Shown: one piece after another, positions 15,174-24,824 of the stretch
Position numbering within the stretch: position 1 is the stretch's first letter
Layout: every line of letters begins with the position of its first letter
DNA from: Nonomuraea sp. SYSU D8015
GTDB taxonomy: Bacteria; Actinomycetota; Actinomycetes; Streptosporangiales; Streptosporangiaceae
Assembly: GCF_008065375.1 (NCBI RefSeq)
Contig: NZ_VJYI01000002.1
Span: 124,001 to 188,000, forward strand
Direction: 5' to 3'
DNA: 64,000 nucleotides
Position numbers and translations under genes: made by a program
Notes under the pieces: model-generated
What the model saw: only the letters and a program-made list of their open reading frames with translations
Told to the model about the DNA's origin: nothing
The model's database searches: none

Positions 15174-16025
15174 TCAACGCCGATAGCCGGCCATGCGCTC
15201 GAGGCGGGCGACGCGCTCGGACGTGGGCGGGTGGGTCGAGAACAGGCGACCGAAGCCGGAGCCGCTGAACGGGTTGGCGATCATCATGTGGGAGGCCGAC
15301 GTGAGGCGGCTGTTCTCGGGCAGCGGGAGCTTGCGCGCACCCATCTCGATCTTGCGGAGGGCCGAGGCCAGCGCGAGCGGGTCGCCGGTGAGTCTGGCGC
15401 CGGCCTCGTCGGCCTGGAACTCTCGTGTACGGGAGATCGCCATCTGCACCATCCCGGCCGCCACCGGCCCGAGCAGCATCATGAGCAGCGCCCCCACGAA
15501 GCCCGGCCCCTCGTCGTCGTCCGACCCGCCAAAGAACACGGCCACATAGCTTAGCCAGGTGATCATCGTGGCCAGCGCGCCGGCCACGGACGAGATGAGG
15601 ATGTCACGGTTGTACACGTGTGACAGCTCGTGCCCGATCACGCCGCGGAGCTCGGCCTCGTCGAGCAGCTGGGTCAGTCCGTACGTGACGCACACCGCCG
15701 CCTTGCGCGGGCTCCGGCCCGTCGCGAACGCGTTCGGCTGCACCGTCGGCGAGATGTACAGCCTCGGCATGGGCTGGCGGGCCTCGGTGGAGAGCTCTCG
15801 CACGATCCGGTAGAGCGTGGGGTGTTCGACCTCGCTGACGGGCCTCGCCCGCATGGCCGACAGCGCGATCCGATCGGAGAAGAAGTAGGCGGCGCCATTG
15901 CTCACCAAGGCCAGCACGAGTGCGATCTGCACACCGGTGCCGCCGCCCAACCACGCGCCCACCGCGACAATCAGCGCTGACAGGCCGCCGAGCAGGACGG
16001 CGGTGCGCAGACCGTTGTGGTGCAA
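15174..16025 (-). CDS. htpX: HtpX-like M48 zinc metalloprotease
   Basis: 283 residues starting with TTG 16025, supported by a strong SD (GAAGGGGGG) just upstream. Two N-terminal membrane helices, catalytic HELSH (about residue 131) and a further pair of helices before REFQADEAGARL, which supplies the third zinc ligand. HtpX degrades misfolded membrane proteins. Its place beside the complex I cluster matches the htpX-nuo order I recall from S. coelicolor. Confidence 0.93.
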   Translation of the reverse strand: MHHNGLRTAVLLGGLSALIVAVGAWLGGGTGVQIALVLALVSNGAAYFFSDRIALSAMRARPVSEVEHPTLYRIVRELSTEARQPMPRLYISPTVQPNAFATGRSPRKAAVCVTYGLTQLLDEAELRGVIGHELSHVYNRDILISSVAGALATMITWLSYVAVFFGGSDDDEGPGFVGALLMMLLGPVAAGMVQMAISRTREFQADEAGARLTGDPLALASALRKIEMGARKLPLPENSRLTSASHMMIANPFSGSGFGRLFSTHPPTSERVARLERMAGYRR

Positions 16026-16138
16026 GGTTCCCCCCTTCGTGGTCTGGGTTCACCACGTCCAACGATGACGACCCGGCTCTTCGTTCCCCGCCGTGCTCAG
16101 CTGAGGGCGGAGCGCGACCTCCGGCAGGATCAGGGGTT

Positions 16139-17662
16139 TCAGCCGAAGGCCGACAGCGCGGTCGCGTCGAGGACGAGTTGGGGCGCGATCGAGAACAGGA
16201 TCGCCACCCCCACGGCCAGGCCCATGGCGGGCCAGATCGCCGGGGTGGGCCGGAGTGCCTTTTCCGTGGCCGGGGTGAACAGGCGTGCCGCCCAGACGGC
16301 GTAGTAGTAGAGGCCGATCACGGTGTTGACCGCCATGACCAGCGCCAGCCAGGCGGTGCCGCCCTCCACGATCTCGCGGAAGACGAAGACCTTCGCGAAG
16401 AGCCCGGCCAGGCCCGGTGGCAGACCGGCCAGGCAGACCAGGCAGAACGCGAGCGCGACGCCTGCCGCCGGGCTGCGGAAGACCAGGCCGCGGTAGTCGT
16501 CGAGCTCGTTGCGGGCGGCGGTCCTGGAGACGAGCAGGACGACCGCGAACGCGCCGAGGTTCATGGCCGCGTAGATGACGAGGTACGCGGTGGACGCGCC
16601 GACCGCGCCCGGGGTGCCGACCGCGAGCGGGGCCAGGATGTAGCCGGACTGCGCCACCGAGGACCAGGCCAGCAGGCGTACGGCGGAGCGCTGGCGCATG
16701 GCGAGCAGGTTGCCCGCGGTCATGGTCAGCGCGGAGACGATCGCGACGATCGGCGCCCAGGTGCCGGCCTGCCCGGACAACGCCACGACGAGCACCAGGA
16801 TCAATCCGGCGAACCCGGTCGCCTTGGAGATGACCGAGAGGAGCGCCGCCACCGGCAGCGGGGCGCCCTGGTAAACGTCCGCTGCCCAGGCGTGGAACGG
16901 AACCGCGGCGATCTTGAAGGCGAAGCCGGCCACGACCAGGACGACGCCGACCGTGACGACCGCGGGCAGGCTCTGATCGGCCGTCGGCACGGCGCCCTCC
17001 ACCACGCCCGGGGCCGGGATCCGACCGCTGAAGACGGCGGCCAGGCGGGACAGGAAGACCGTGCCGGCGACGCCGTACAGGAGGGAGACGCCGAACAACA
17101 TGACCGCCGTGGACACCACCGACACGACGAACAACTTCACGGCCGCCTCCGACGAGCGGCCGTCGTAGCGCTTCAACGCGGTGAGGGCGAACACCGGGAG
17201 CGAGACCAGTTCGAGCGCCACCACGAGCATGATCAGGTCGCGGGAGGCGGGCAGGGTCACCGCACCCACGAGGGTGCAGAGCAGCAGGAAATACCACTCG
17301 CCCACGGGGATGCCGCCGCCGGCCAGCTCCGTCATCGACATCAGGACGACGACCACGGCGGCCACCAGCACCAGGCCGGCGAAGACGAGCGTGAACCCGT
17401 CCACGACGAAGGAGCAGAGCGCCGCCTGGGGCTGCAGGTTCGGAGGGACGCAGAACGTCCGCATCGGCGGGCCGCCGGTACTGGCCGACTGGGCGACGAC
17501 GAAACCCAGGGCGGTCAGCACGCCCGCCAGCGTGATCAGCCCCAGCGCGGTCTTCCCGCGCGGGAGGTTGGGGAGGAACGCGTCGAGCAGGAGCACCAGG
17601 CCGGCCACGACGGCGAGCACCAGAGGAGGTGCGATGACGAAATAGTCGATCTGCTGGATCAT
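16139..17662 (-). CDS. nuoN: NADH-quinone oxidoreductase subunit N (membrane arm)
   Basis: 507 residues, about 14 membrane helices, an antiporter-like proton-pumping subunit. Diagnostic stretch VPFHAWAADVYQGAPLPVAA and the conserved lysine helix (KTGF-like SKATGF). ATG 17662 overlaps the nuoM stop as ATGA. The frame runs on upstream antisense-free through nuoM but lacks protein character there. Last gene of the nuo cluster; followed by 113 bases before htpX. Confidence 0.95.
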   Translation of the reverse strand: MIQQIDYFVIAPPLVLAVVAGLVLLLDAFLPNLPRGKTALGLITLAGVLTALGFVVAQSASTGGPPMRTFCVPPNLQPQAALCSFVVDGFTLVFAGLVLVAAVVVVLMSMTELAGGGIPVGEWYFLLLCTLVGAVTLPASRDLIMLVVALELVSLPVFALTALKRYDGRSSEAAVKLFVVSVVSTAVMLFGVSLLYGVAGTVFLSRLAAVFSGRIPAPGVVEGAVPTADQSLPAVVTVGVVLVVAGFAFKIAAVPFHAWAADVYQGAPLPVAALLSVISKATGFAGLILVLVVALSGQAGTWAPIVAIVSALTMTAGNLLAMRQRSAVRLLAWSSVAQSGYILAPLAVGTPGAVGASTAYLVIYAAMNLGAFAVVLLVSRTAARNELDDYRGLVFRSPAAGVALAFCLVCLAGLPPGLAGLFAKVFVFREIVEGGTAWLALVMAVNTVIGLYYYAVWAARLFTPATEKALRPTPAIWPAMGLAVGVAILFSIAPQLVLDATALSAFG

Positions 17663-19308
17663 GAGACGGCTCCCAGCAGGGCTTGCACAGCCGGTGTGGT
17701 GAGGGAGAGCAGGAGCCCCGGCCAGAGGCCGAAGAGCAGGATCAGGGCCACGAGGGGTGTCCATGCCAGCAGTTCGTGGCACTTGATGTCGTCTGTGTCC
17801 CGGGTGTCCCGGGTGTCCGGGGCGGCCGTCAGGGTCGCCGTCGCCGTGCCTTCCTGGGGCGAGTCGAGCGGTACGACCGGGCGTTCGTCCGGGGTCTCGT
17901 GGACGAGACGATCGTCGACGGCTTCGACCGGCGTGACGCGGAGAGGGCGTCCGTGGGTGACGCGAGAGAGCATGACCAGGAAGTACGCGGCCGTCAGGAC
18001 CGCGCCCAGGCCGCCGATCACCATGTAGGTGAGGAAGAGGCCGCGGGGAAGGCCGTTCGCCGGCTGGAAGGCCCCGAGCAGCGCCAGCATCTCGCCCCAG
18101 AACCCGGCCAGGCCGGGCAGCCCTAGCGAGGCGATCGACGCGAACGTCAGCACCGAGCCCAGCCTCGGCAACGTGGCCAGCATGCCGCCGCCCAGCGACG
18201 GCATGTCGGCGGTGTGGTAGCGCTCCTTGACCGCTCCGGCCAGGAAGAACAGCAGGCCGGTGATCAGGCCGTGGGCGATGTTCGCGAAGAGCGCGCCATT
18301 GATGCCGGTGGGGGTCAGCGTGGCGAAGCCCAGCAGGACGAAGCCCATGTGGCCGACCGAGGAGTAGGCGATCATGCGTTTGAGGTCGCGTTGGGCGAGA
18401 CACGCCAGCGCGCCGTACACGATGCCGACCACGGCGAACGCGCCCAGCCACGGCGCCACCGCGGCCGCTCCCTCGGGGAGGATGGGGATGGCGATCCTGG
18501 CGAAGCCGTACGTGCCCATCTTCAGCAGCACCCCGGCCAGCAGCACCGAACCGACGGTGGGGGCCTCGGTGTGGGCGTCGGGCAGCCAGGTGTGCAGCGG
18601 CCACATCGGGGTCTTGACCGCCAGACCGACCCCGATCGCCACGAACGCCAGGATCTGGATGGACCTCGCCATTCCGCTGCCGTGGGCCGCGCTCAAGGCC
18701 TCGACGTCGAGCGTGCCGGTCTGCGCCCAGACGAGGAGCAGGCCGAGCAGCATCACCACCGAGCCGAGCAGCGTGTAGAGGATGAACTTGATCGACGCCG
18801 CCCGCCGGCCCTCGCCGCCCCAGATGCCGATCAGGAAGTACATCGGGACGAGCACGATCTCGAAGAACACGAAGAAGAGCAGCAGGTCGAGGGCGAGGAA
18901 CGTGCCGATCATGCCGACTTCGAGCACGAGCAGCGTGAAGACGAGCGCCCTCGGCCTGGCCGTCATGAGCTGCCCGGACGCGCGGCCGCCGGCCCAGGAC
19001 AGATAGCCGAAGCACAGGAACGTCAGCAGGGCCGTCAGCGCGATCAGCGGCAGCGAGATGCCGTCGACGCCGAGGTGGAACCGGAGCCCGAGGCCGGGGA
19101 TCCAGGGGAAGTCGACCTCGAACTGCATCTGCGCGGGCCGGGCGTAGTCGAACGTCGCCAGCAGGAGCGCGGCCAGGGCCAGGGTGATGCCCGACAGGAT
19201 CAGGCCGTACGCGCGCAGGGCCGGGCGGAGGGCTTGCGGTGAGATGACGAGGGCCAGCGCGCCGAACAATGGCACGGCGAGCATCGCGACGGGAAGCCAG
19301 CCCATCAT
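17659..19308 (-). CDS. nuoM: NADH-quinone oxidoreductase subunit M, with disordered loop insert
   Basis: 549 residues, antiporter-like subunit ([37 protein letters not shown]). Unusual: between the penultimate and last membrane helices lies a charged, Thr/Asp-rich stretch of about 60 residues (TPDERPVVPLDSPQEG, then the micro-repeat DTRDTRDTDD) instead of a short loop. The micro-repeat is encoded by a duplicated 9-base unit near 17800-17820. Two ATGs (19308, 19305) are possible starts. It is separated from nuoL by 178 bases of tandem repeat, unlike the overlapping junctions elsewhere. Confidence 0.94.
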   Translation of the reverse strand: MMGWLPVAMLAVPLFGALALVISPQALRPALRAYGLILSGITLALAALLLATFDYARPAQMQFEVDFPWIPGLGLRFHLGVDGISLPLIALTALLTFLCFGYLSWAGGRASGQLMTARPRALVFTLLVLEVGMIGTFLALDLLLFFVFFEIVLVPMYFLIGIWGGEGRRAASIKFILYTLLGSVVMLLGLLLVWAQTGTLDVEALSAAHGSGMARSIQILAFVAIGVGLAVKTPMWPLHTWLPDAHTEAPTVGSVLLAGVLLKMGTYGFARIAIPILPEGAAAVAPWLGAFAVVGIVYGALACLAQRDLKRMIAYSSVGHMGFVLLGFATLTPTGINGALFANIAHGLITGLLFFLAGAVKERYHTADMPSLGGGMLATLPRLGSVLTFASIASLGLPGLAGFWGEMLALLGAFQPANGLPRGLFLTYMVIGGLGAVLTAAYFLVMLSRVTHGRPLRVTPVEAVDDRLVHETPDERPVVPLDSPQEGTATATLTAAPDTRDTRDTDDIKCHELLAWTPLVALILLFGLWPGLLLSLTTPAVQALLGAVS

Positions 19309-19360
19309 GCGGTCCTCACCGCCCCGGAGTTCACTGATGCTTGGTGGCGGCTGGGGGTGG

Positions 19361-19517
19361 GCCCGCTGATGCGGACGTCACCGCCCCCAGCGGCCGCCAG
19401 AGCTCGCCGCCCAGCCCTGTGCCCGCTCATGCGGACGTCACCACCTCCAGCGGCCGCCAGGGCCCGCCGCCCAGCCCGGAGCCCGCTCATGCGAACATCA
19501 CCGCCCCCACCGCGATC
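19361..19517. repeat. 60-base tandem repeat derived from the 3' end of nuoL
   Basis: Units begin at 19361, 19421 and 19481, exactly 60 bases apart, with a few substitutions; the third is partial (to about 19517) and is the real end of nuoL. On the minus strand each extra unit keeps a near copy of the last NuoL codons (GCGGTG-ACGTCCGCATGA against GCGGTG-ATGTTCGCATGA), so the array arose by duplication of the gene end. Confidence 0.85.
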
Positions 19518-21391
19518 AGGAGGACACCGGCCAGGAGGCCGCTCACGTAGAGCTGGACATTGCCGTTCTGGGCCAGGCGGAGGATTCCGGACAGTCCGCG
19601 GGCCGATCGGCCGGAGCCGCGTACCGCCCCGTCCACGACCACGTCGTCCGTCCTGACCACGAGCCCGGCCAAGGCCAGGATCGGGCGGACGAACAGCGCG
19701 GCGTACAGGGTGTCCACGTAGAATGCCCGCTCGCACGGCGCCCGCAGCGGACCCAGCAGGCGAGCAGGGTCGGCGATCGGGTCCATGCGCCAGAACGCGT
19801 ACACCGCCCCCGCGCCGAGCAGTGCGAGCACGACGCTGATGGCCGCCACGCCCACGTCGAGGTGCGGCTCGGCGGCGAAGCCCAGCAGCAGGGCTGGGAC
19901 GGCGAGGAGGATGAGGGGCACGAGCATGGTCCGCGGCGCCTCTCTGACGTCCACGACGTGGGCTGTGCCGGGCTCCGGCTCGGGAAGCGCCACCGCCCTC
20001 TGCTCGCCGAAGAACGTGCGGAGCCAGGCCCGGGTGGCGTACGCGCCCGTGACGGCCACTGTGGCGAGCGCGCAGCCGTACAGCAGGAGCGCCGCCGCGT
20101 CGGTCAGCCCGCCGGTCACCAGGGCGTCGTCCATGGTCGCCAGGATCGCGTCCTTGCTGAAGAACCCGCTGGCGGGAGGGATGCCCATCAGGGCGGCGAA
20201 GCCGATCGTCATCGTCACGAACGTGATCGGCAGCTCGCGGCGCAGGCCGCCCATCTGGGTCATCAGGTTGGACCCGACGTGGTGGATCACCGCCCCGGCG
20301 CACAGGAACAGCAGCGCCTTGAACGCGCCGTGCGTCATCAGGTGGAAGATGGCCGACGTGTCGGAACCCGCGGCCAGGCCGCCGGCCATGTAGGCGAGCT
20401 GGCTGACCGTCGAGTACGCGAGCACGCGCTTCAGGTCGTCCTGGGCCAGGGCGGCCAGGGCGGCGCCCAGCATGCCGAGCGCGGCCAGCACCGCCAGCAC
20501 GTCCAGCGTGGGAGGGGCCTCCTGGAACACGCCGAACAGCCGGGCGACGATGAAGATGCCGGCGGCGACCATGGTGGCCGCGTGGATCAGCGCGCTGATC
20601 GGCGTCGGGCCCGCCATGGCGTCGGGCAGCCAGGTGTGCAGCGGGACCTGGGCGCTCTTGCCCGCCACGCCTGCCAGCAGCAGCATCGTGGCGGTCACCA
20701 GGGTGGCCTGGGACATCTCCGGCACCTTCGCCAGGACGTCGGCGATCCGGAAGCTGCCCGCAGCCAGGCCGAGCACGAAGATGCCGAAGAGGAACCCGAC
20801 GTCGCCCAGCCGGGTCACGAGGAACGCCTTGACGGCGGCGCGCGAATTGCCCCGGTCTTCCCACCAATGGCCGATCAGTAGGTACGAGCAGAGACCCATG
20901 ATCTCCCAGCCGACGTAGAGGACCAGGAGGTCGCCCGCGTACACCACGAGGAGCATGGCGCTCGTGAAGAGGCTGACGAAGGCGCTGTAGGAGGGGTAGC
21001 GCGGGTCGTCTCTGAGGTAGCCGACCGAGTAGAGCTGTACGGCCAGGGCTACGAGGGTCACCAGGACGCCGAGGATGGCCGACAGGGCGTCGGCCTGGAG
21101 GGTGAGCGAGATCGGGATGCCGCCGGTCGTCACCGTGCCGTAGGTCTGGCCTACGGGCTGCGGTGGTGTGGTGGCCTCGTAGAGGAAGGCGAAACCCGGA
21201 CCCCAGGCCAGCCAGGTGGCCAGCACCGCTGAGACGGCGGTGGGGACGACTGCCGTCCAGGCCGCTCGGGTGTTCGCTCGCTCGCCGGCCTTCGCTTCGG
21301 CAGATCGCCGGTGTGGCCAGCGGGAGAGGAGGAGGCCCGCGAAGGCGGCGAGGAAGGGCAGGAGGACGGCCAGCAGCGGGAACGTCGTCAT
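19487..21391 (-). CDS. nuoL: NADH-quinone oxidoreductase subunit L
   Basis: 634 residues, the largest antiporter-like subunit. Diagnostic [20 protein letters not shown] and [19 protein letters not shown], with [10 protein letters not shown] in the middle helices. The usual C-terminal lateral helix and terminal membrane helix ([19 protein letters not shown]) are present. The start (ATG 21391) overlaps the nuoK stop by four bases. The 3' end is the template of the 60-base repeats. Confidence 0.95.
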   Translation of the reverse strand: MTTFPLLAVLLPFLAAFAGLLLSRWPHRRSAEAKAGERANTRAAWTAVVPTAVSAVLATWLAWGPGFAFLYEATTPPQPVGQTYGTVTTGGIPISLTLQADALSAILGVLVTLVALAVQLYSVGYLRDDPRYPSYSAFVSLFTSAMLLVVYAGDLLVLYVGWEIMGLCSYLLIGHWWEDRGNSRAAVKAFLVTRLGDVGFLFGIFVLGLAAGSFRIADVLAKVPEMSQATLVTATMLLLAGVAGKSAQVPLHTWLPDAMAGPTPISALIHAATMVAAGIFIVARLFGVFQEAPPTLDVLAVLAALGMLGAALAALAQDDLKRVLAYSTVSQLAYMAGGLAAGSDTSAIFHLMTHGAFKALLFLCAGAVIHHVGSNLMTQMGGLRRELPITFVTMTIGFAALMGIPPASGFFSKDAILATMDDALVTGGLTDAAALLLYGCALATVAVTGAYATRAWLRTFFGEQRAVALPEPEPGTAHVVDVREAPRTMLVPLILLAVPALLLGFAAEPHLDVGVAAISVVLALLGAGAVYAFWRMDPIADPARLLGPLRAPCERAFYVDTLYAALFVRPILALAGLVVRTDDVVVDGAVRGSGRSARGLSGILRLAQNGNVQLYVSGLLAGVLLIAVGAVMFA

Positions 21392-22266
21392 CGCCGGCCA
21401 CCTCCACGATTGACGGGCTGCTCTCCGCTGCGGCCGCCGTCTGTTTTCGCCTGGGGCGTCTGAGTGTCTCGGTGCTGATCGGCGTCGGTTGCGTCTTGCT
21501 GGCCAGGGCCGGCTGCGTCGTGCTCGCGGCCCTGGCGGGAGTCGGCTGCGTCGTGCTCGCGGCCCTGGCGGGAGTCGGCTGGGTCGTGCTGGCGGTCCTC
21601 GCCGGGGGTGGGTGAATCGGGGGACGACTGGCCGGACCCGGATGTCGCCCCTGCCTGGCGACCTGCGCCTTTCTCGCGATCTGGGCTCGGCTCGTCCGGT
21701 GCGCCGGACTCGGGCACTGCGCTCGGCTCGTCCGGTGCGCCGGGCTGGGGCGCTGCGCTCGGCTCAAGCGCCGCGCTAGGTGCAGAGGCTGCACTGGGCT
21801 CGGGCGCTCTGCCAGGCGCGGGTGCGCGGACAGGCGCGGACGTTGGAGACGGTGCGGACGTTCGGGCGGGCTCCAGTGTGCTGGTTAGGGCAGTGTGGGT
21901 GGTGGCTGAGGTTTGTGGGGCTATGGAGGCCGTGACGGTGGACGGCGGCGGTTCGTCGGCCGGTTCGGCGAGGTCGCGGAGGTGGTCGATGTCGACCGTG
22001 CGGCGGTTGCGATAGAGGGCGAGGACGATCGCGAGGCCCAGGCCCACCTCTGCGGCCGCGATGACGATGACGAAGAGTGTGAGGACCTGACCGCTGTGCA
22101 GGCGGTCGGCGAGCCACACGTCGAACGCCACCAGGTTGAGGTTGACGGCGTTGAGCATCAGCTCCACCGACATCAGCACGAGGATCGTGTTGCGTCGGGC
22201 GAGCACGCCGTAGACGCCGATGGAGAAGAGGAGCGCGGAGACGACCGCCGGATAGACGATATGCAC
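21388..22266 (-). CDS. nuoK: NADH-quinone oxidoreductase subunit K with a 190-residue disordered tail
   Basis: 292 residues against about 100 in ordinary NuoK. Residues 1-95 are a complete NuoK (three membrane helices, conserved Glu in [15 protein letters not shown] and [14 protein letters not shown]). Residues about 101-292 are low-complexity, rich in Pro, Ala, Ser, Asp and Gln, with repeats: [19 protein letters not shown] units and the exact pair [11 protein letters not shown]. The tail is in frame up to the nuoL start (overlap four bases), so no frameshift need be invoked. GTG 22266 shares one base with the nuoJ stop. The tail role is unknown. Confidence 0.93.
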   Translation of the reverse strand: MHIVYPAVVSALLFSIGVYGVLARRNTILVLMSVELMLNAVNLNLVAFDVWLADRLHSGQVLTLFVIVIAAAEVGLGLAIVLALYRNRRTVDIDHLRDLAEPADEPPPSTVTASIAPQTSATTHTALTSTLEPARTSAPSPTSAPVRAPAPGRAPEPSAASAPSAALEPSAAPQPGAPDEPSAVPESGAPDEPSPDREKGAGRQAGATSGSGQSSPDSPTPGEDRQHDPADSRQGREHDAADSRQGREHDAAGPGQQDATDADQHRDTQTPQAKTDGGRSGEQPVNRGGGRR

Positions 22267-23045
22267 TAATGACCCCCGGTTTGATCGGGTGCCGAGGTAC
22301 CGCCGGTCTGATGGGGTGCTGGTTTGTCCACGGTCTGCTCGGATGCCGGTGACTCCTGGGATTGCTCGGCTGGCAAGGAGTCGCGCGCCTGGTGGGATGC
22401 CAGAGAGTCACGCGCCTGCTCGGATGGCAGAGAGTCGCGTGTGTGATCCGGTGCCGAGGGGGCTCTCGTCTGATCAGGTGGCGGGGAGTCCGCCGGTTGA
22501 TCGGCGGGTGAGCCGCCAGGGATGTCCGTACGGGACAGGACGATGGCACCGATCAGTGCGGCGAGCAGCAGCACGGACAGCGCCTCGAACGGCAGCACCC
22601 ACGTCGCGAACACGCTCGCGCCCAGCTCTTTGGCGGCGCCGGGGCCGGGTTTGAGCGGTGTGTACGCCGCGCGGAACCCGTCGATCACCACCGTGACCAG
22701 GATGGCCGCCGTCGCCAGCGCCACCAGGGCCGAGACCAGGCGGTTGCCACTGTCGAGATCCGCGGAGCGGCCGATCGGGGCGCGTGTGAGCATGATGCCG
22801 AACAACAGCAGCACGACAACCGCGCCCACGTAGATCAGCACCTGGACCCACGCCACGAACTCGGCCGTGAGGACCAGGTAGCAGCCGGCCAGGGCGCCGA
22901 AGCAGACCACCAGCCAGAGGGCGGCGTGGACGAGTTGTTTGGTCGTGACGACAAGCAGCGCCGATCCAACCGCTACCGCGCCCAGCAGCAAGAAGACGAT
23001 CTCTTGCCCGGTGGGTGACAGGTAGGAGGGCACCGCCTCGGTCAC
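22266..23045 (-). CDS. nuoJ: NADH-quinone oxidoreductase subunit J with repeat-rich tail
   Basis: 259 residues. Residues 1-170 are a normal NuoJ with five membrane helices ([20 protein letters not shown] is the diagnostic helix 3). Residues about 172-259 form a hydrophilic tail of 9-10-residue imperfect repeats, such as [39 protein letters not shown] 23045 overlaps the nuoI stop as GTGA. The tail has the same style as those of NuoI and NuoK. Confidence 0.93.
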   Translation of the reverse strand: MTEAVPSYLSPTGQEIVFLLLGAVAVGSALLVVTTKQLVHAALWLVVCFGALAGCYLVLTAEFVAWVQVLIYVGAVVVLLLFGIMLTRAPIGRSADLDSGNRLVSALVALATAAILVTVVIDGFRAAYTPLKPGPGAAKELGASVFATWVLPFEALSVLLLAALIGAIVLSRTDIPGGSPADQPADSPPPDQTRAPSAPDHTRDSLPSEQARDSLASHQARDSLPAEQSQESPASEQTVDKPAPHQTGGTSAPDQTGGH

Positions 23046-24685
23046 GAATCCTCCTCGGACTCCCTTGTCTCGTCAGGGCCGAGCCGCCCGGGCGGGCGGA
23101 TGGACCGTGGATCGGCCATCCTGCGCCTGCGAGGGCTCGGAGCAGAAGTTTGCTCCTCCTGGTCGGGCCGCGGCTGCGGTTGGCCCGAGCCTGTGGACAA
23201 CTCTTCTGAAGGTGGCTCGGCTGTGGATGAAGCCGGTCCGCTTGGCTGCTTCCCTGTGGAGGGGGCTTCCGTGCTCTCTCCCCGCTCCCCAGTGCCGGGT
23301 CTCTCCGCCGTCGACTCCGAGGGCTGGTCCGCCGGCGACTTGGCGGTCGACTCCGCCGTCGGCTGCGGGGTCGGCTCTACCGCCGCCTCGGATGTCGGCT
23401 CTGCCCCCCGCTCGCGAGGTACCGGAGGCCGTGGAGTCGGCCCTACCGGTGGCTCGGTGCTCGGCTTGCCGCCCTCAGGGCCGGCCGGGCTCGCGGGGCC
23501 GACCGGGCTCGCGGGGCCTTTCCGCCCCGGTGTGGTGGGACCGGCGCCCGGCCGTGCAGTGCCGGTCACGGATTCGGGGCCTGAAGGGCTGGCCGTGCGG
23601 GTGGCATTCGGCTGTTGGATCTGAGTCGTCGTCGGCTCCGCGCTCGTGTCCTCCGAGGCGGCTTCAGGGGTATCGCCGGTGGTCCCAGTAGCGGCGGATG
23701 TCGCTGGTCCAGGCTTGCCGGGTTCGGGCTTGCCGGGTTCGTATGCGGCGGTGTGCGTTGGGACCGCCGCTGAAGCCTGCGTGTCGGCCGTATCGGCGGA
23801 TGCCGAGCCTTCCCGGTGAGATGTACCGTCGGCGACTCCGTCAGAGGGACGCTCAGTGGATCCGCGGGGCAGACGGTCAGCCGCTTCCCCGGCAGGACGG
23901 TTGGCGGTTCCGCCAACAGGACGATCGGCCACTTCGCGAGCAGGGCGATCAGGAGTTCCGCCGGCAGGATGGTCCGCCGCTTCCGGGGCAGGGCGATCGG
24001 CGGCTCCGCGAGGAGGGCGATCGGCAGTTCCGCGCGCAGGGCGGTCAACTGCTTCGCGATCAGGGCGATCGGCGGCTCCGCCACCAGGGCGGTCGGTCGC
24101 TTCCCGGGTAGGGCGTCCAGTTGCTTCGCGCGTGGGGCGATCGGGGGCTGCGCGGGCGGGGCGGTCGGGGGCGGGGCGGCGGGGGGCGGCGGTGAGTTCC
24201 TTTGGGGGCTCGGCGCCGGGGTCGTGGGCCGGGGGCGGCGGAACCGTTTGCGTCCAGGTGGCCAGCCTGTCCTTCTCGTGCAGGAGGTTGCGGATGTCGC
24301 CCTCGGCGTACTCGAACTCCGGGGACCAGAAGAGCGCGTCGAAGGGGCACACCTCGATGCAGATCCCGCAGTACATGCACAGCGCGAAGTCGATGGCGAA
24401 GCGGTCGAGCACGTTGCGCTGGCGAGGGCGGCCGCCCTCCGGGGCCGGGATCGTCTCCTTGTGGGAGTCGATGTAGATGCACCAGTCAGGGCACTCCCGG
24501 GCACAGAGCATGCAGGAGGTGCAGTTTTCCTCGACCAGGGCGATGACGCCGCGGCTGCGCGGCGGGAGGGCGGGCTTGACCTCGGGATATTGCTGCGTAA
24601 CGGATTTACGCAGCATGTGGCGAAGGGTTATGGTCAACCCCTTTGCCAGGCCTACTCCCGGAATCCTCCCCATGGTCAACATCAT
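23042..24685 (-). CDS. nuoI: NADH-quinone oxidoreductase subunit I with a 400-residue repeat tail
   Basis: 547 residues; ordinary NuoI has 170-220. The core (residues about 5-145) binds two 4Fe-4S clusters: [12 protein letters not shown] (Cys55, 58, 61, 65) and [12 protein letters not shown] (Cys103, 106, 109, 113), linking the N-side clusters to NuoB. From about residue 150 the chain is Pro/Arg/Ala/Glu-rich, with 14 octapeptides of type DRPxxxxA (174-285), then Pro/Thr/Ser/Glu-rich sequence to the end. Third codon positions in the tail use far more A and T than the core. ATG 24685 is used; ATG 24673 is an alternative. It leads the nuoI-J-K-L-M-N operon, opposite the kinase gene. Confidence 0.93.
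   Translation of the reverse strand: MMLTMGRIPGVGLAKGLTITLRHMLRKSVTQQYPEVKPALPPRSRGVIALVEENCTSCMLCARECPDWCIYIDSHKETIPAPEGGRPRQRNVLDRFAIDFALCMYCGICIEVCPFDALFWSPEFEYAEGDIRNLLHEKDRLATWTQTVPPPPAHDPGAEPPKELTAAPRRPAPDRPARAAPDRPTREATGRPTREATDRPGGGAADRPDREAVDRPARGTADRPPRGAADRPAPEAADHPAGGTPDRPAREVADRPVGGTANRPAGEAADRLPRGSTERPSDGVADGTSHREGSASADTADTQASAAVPTHTAAYEPGKPEPGKPGPATSAATGTTGDTPEAASEDTSAEPTTTQIQQPNATRTASPSGPESVTGTARPGAGPTTPGRKGPASPVGPASPAGPEGGKPSTEPPVGPTPRPPVPRERGAEPTSEAAVEPTPQPTAESTAKSPADQPSESTAERPGTGERGESTEAPSTGKQPSGPASSTAEPPSEELSTGSGQPQPRPDQEEQTSAPSPRRRRMADPRSIRPPGRLGPDETRESEEDS
23831..24166 (-). repeat. Fourteen 24-base repeats encoding DRPxxxxA octapeptides in nuoI
   Basis: Tandem 24-base units inside the nuoI tail code for [40 protein letters not shown] and so on, the last being ERPSDGVA. 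The Asp-Arg-Pro start is nearly invariant and the other five positions drift. Contiguous units without spacers exclude CRISPR. Confidence 0.85.
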
Positions 24686-24697
24686 TGCGCACTTGGC

Positions 24698-24715
24698 GGC
24701 TCACGTGAATGAGCC
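24698..24715. promoter_or_regulatory. Inverted repeat upstream of nuoI
   Basis: GGCTCA-CGTGAA-TGAGCC, perfect six-base arms, 13 bases upstream of the nuoI start on the minus strand. Possible operator or mRNA leader hairpin of the nuoI-N operon. Confidence 0.4.
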
Positions 24716-24721
24716 AGAGCA

Positions 24722-24773
24722 TTGTCCCCAGGTTTTCCACAGCTATCCACAGGCTAGCAGGAGGTTATCCACA
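24722..24773 (+). promoter_or_regulatory. Cluster of four DnaA-box-like 9-mers
   Basis: TTGTCCCCA (24722), TTTTCCACA (24733), CTATCCACA (24743) and TTATCCACA (24765), all in one orientation, starts spaced 11, 10 and 22 bases, that is on one face of the helix. The last equals the strongest E. coli DnaA box; the others differ by one or two bases from TTATCCACA or the streptomycete TTGTCCACA. Further matches lie nearby: TTGTCCACA on the minus strand at 23193-23201, TTTTCCACA at 25470 and TTATCCACA at 25611. Confidence 0.55.
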
Positions 24774-24824
24774 AGCTGAGCACATGCCCGGTATGAACCT
24801 CGGCGGGGCGATAGTCTCTCGGCC

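Noticed and set aside
15920..18028. 702-residue plus-strand frame
   Set aside because: Antisense shadow of nuoN/nuoM, rich in Arg, Gly and His as expected from reverse reading of GC-rich genes.
16139..19015. Apparent 958-residue minus-strand protein
   Set aside because: Only the last 507 residues are NuoN; the rest is a frame shadow inside nuoM with no protein character.
19309..19486. Small gene between nuoL and nuoM
   Set aside because: The frames there only restate the 60-base repeat; no independent start, SD or conservation.
23831..24166. Regular repeats considered as a CRISPR array
   Set aside because: Units are contiguous 24-mers without spacers and encode an in-frame octapeptide within nuoI.
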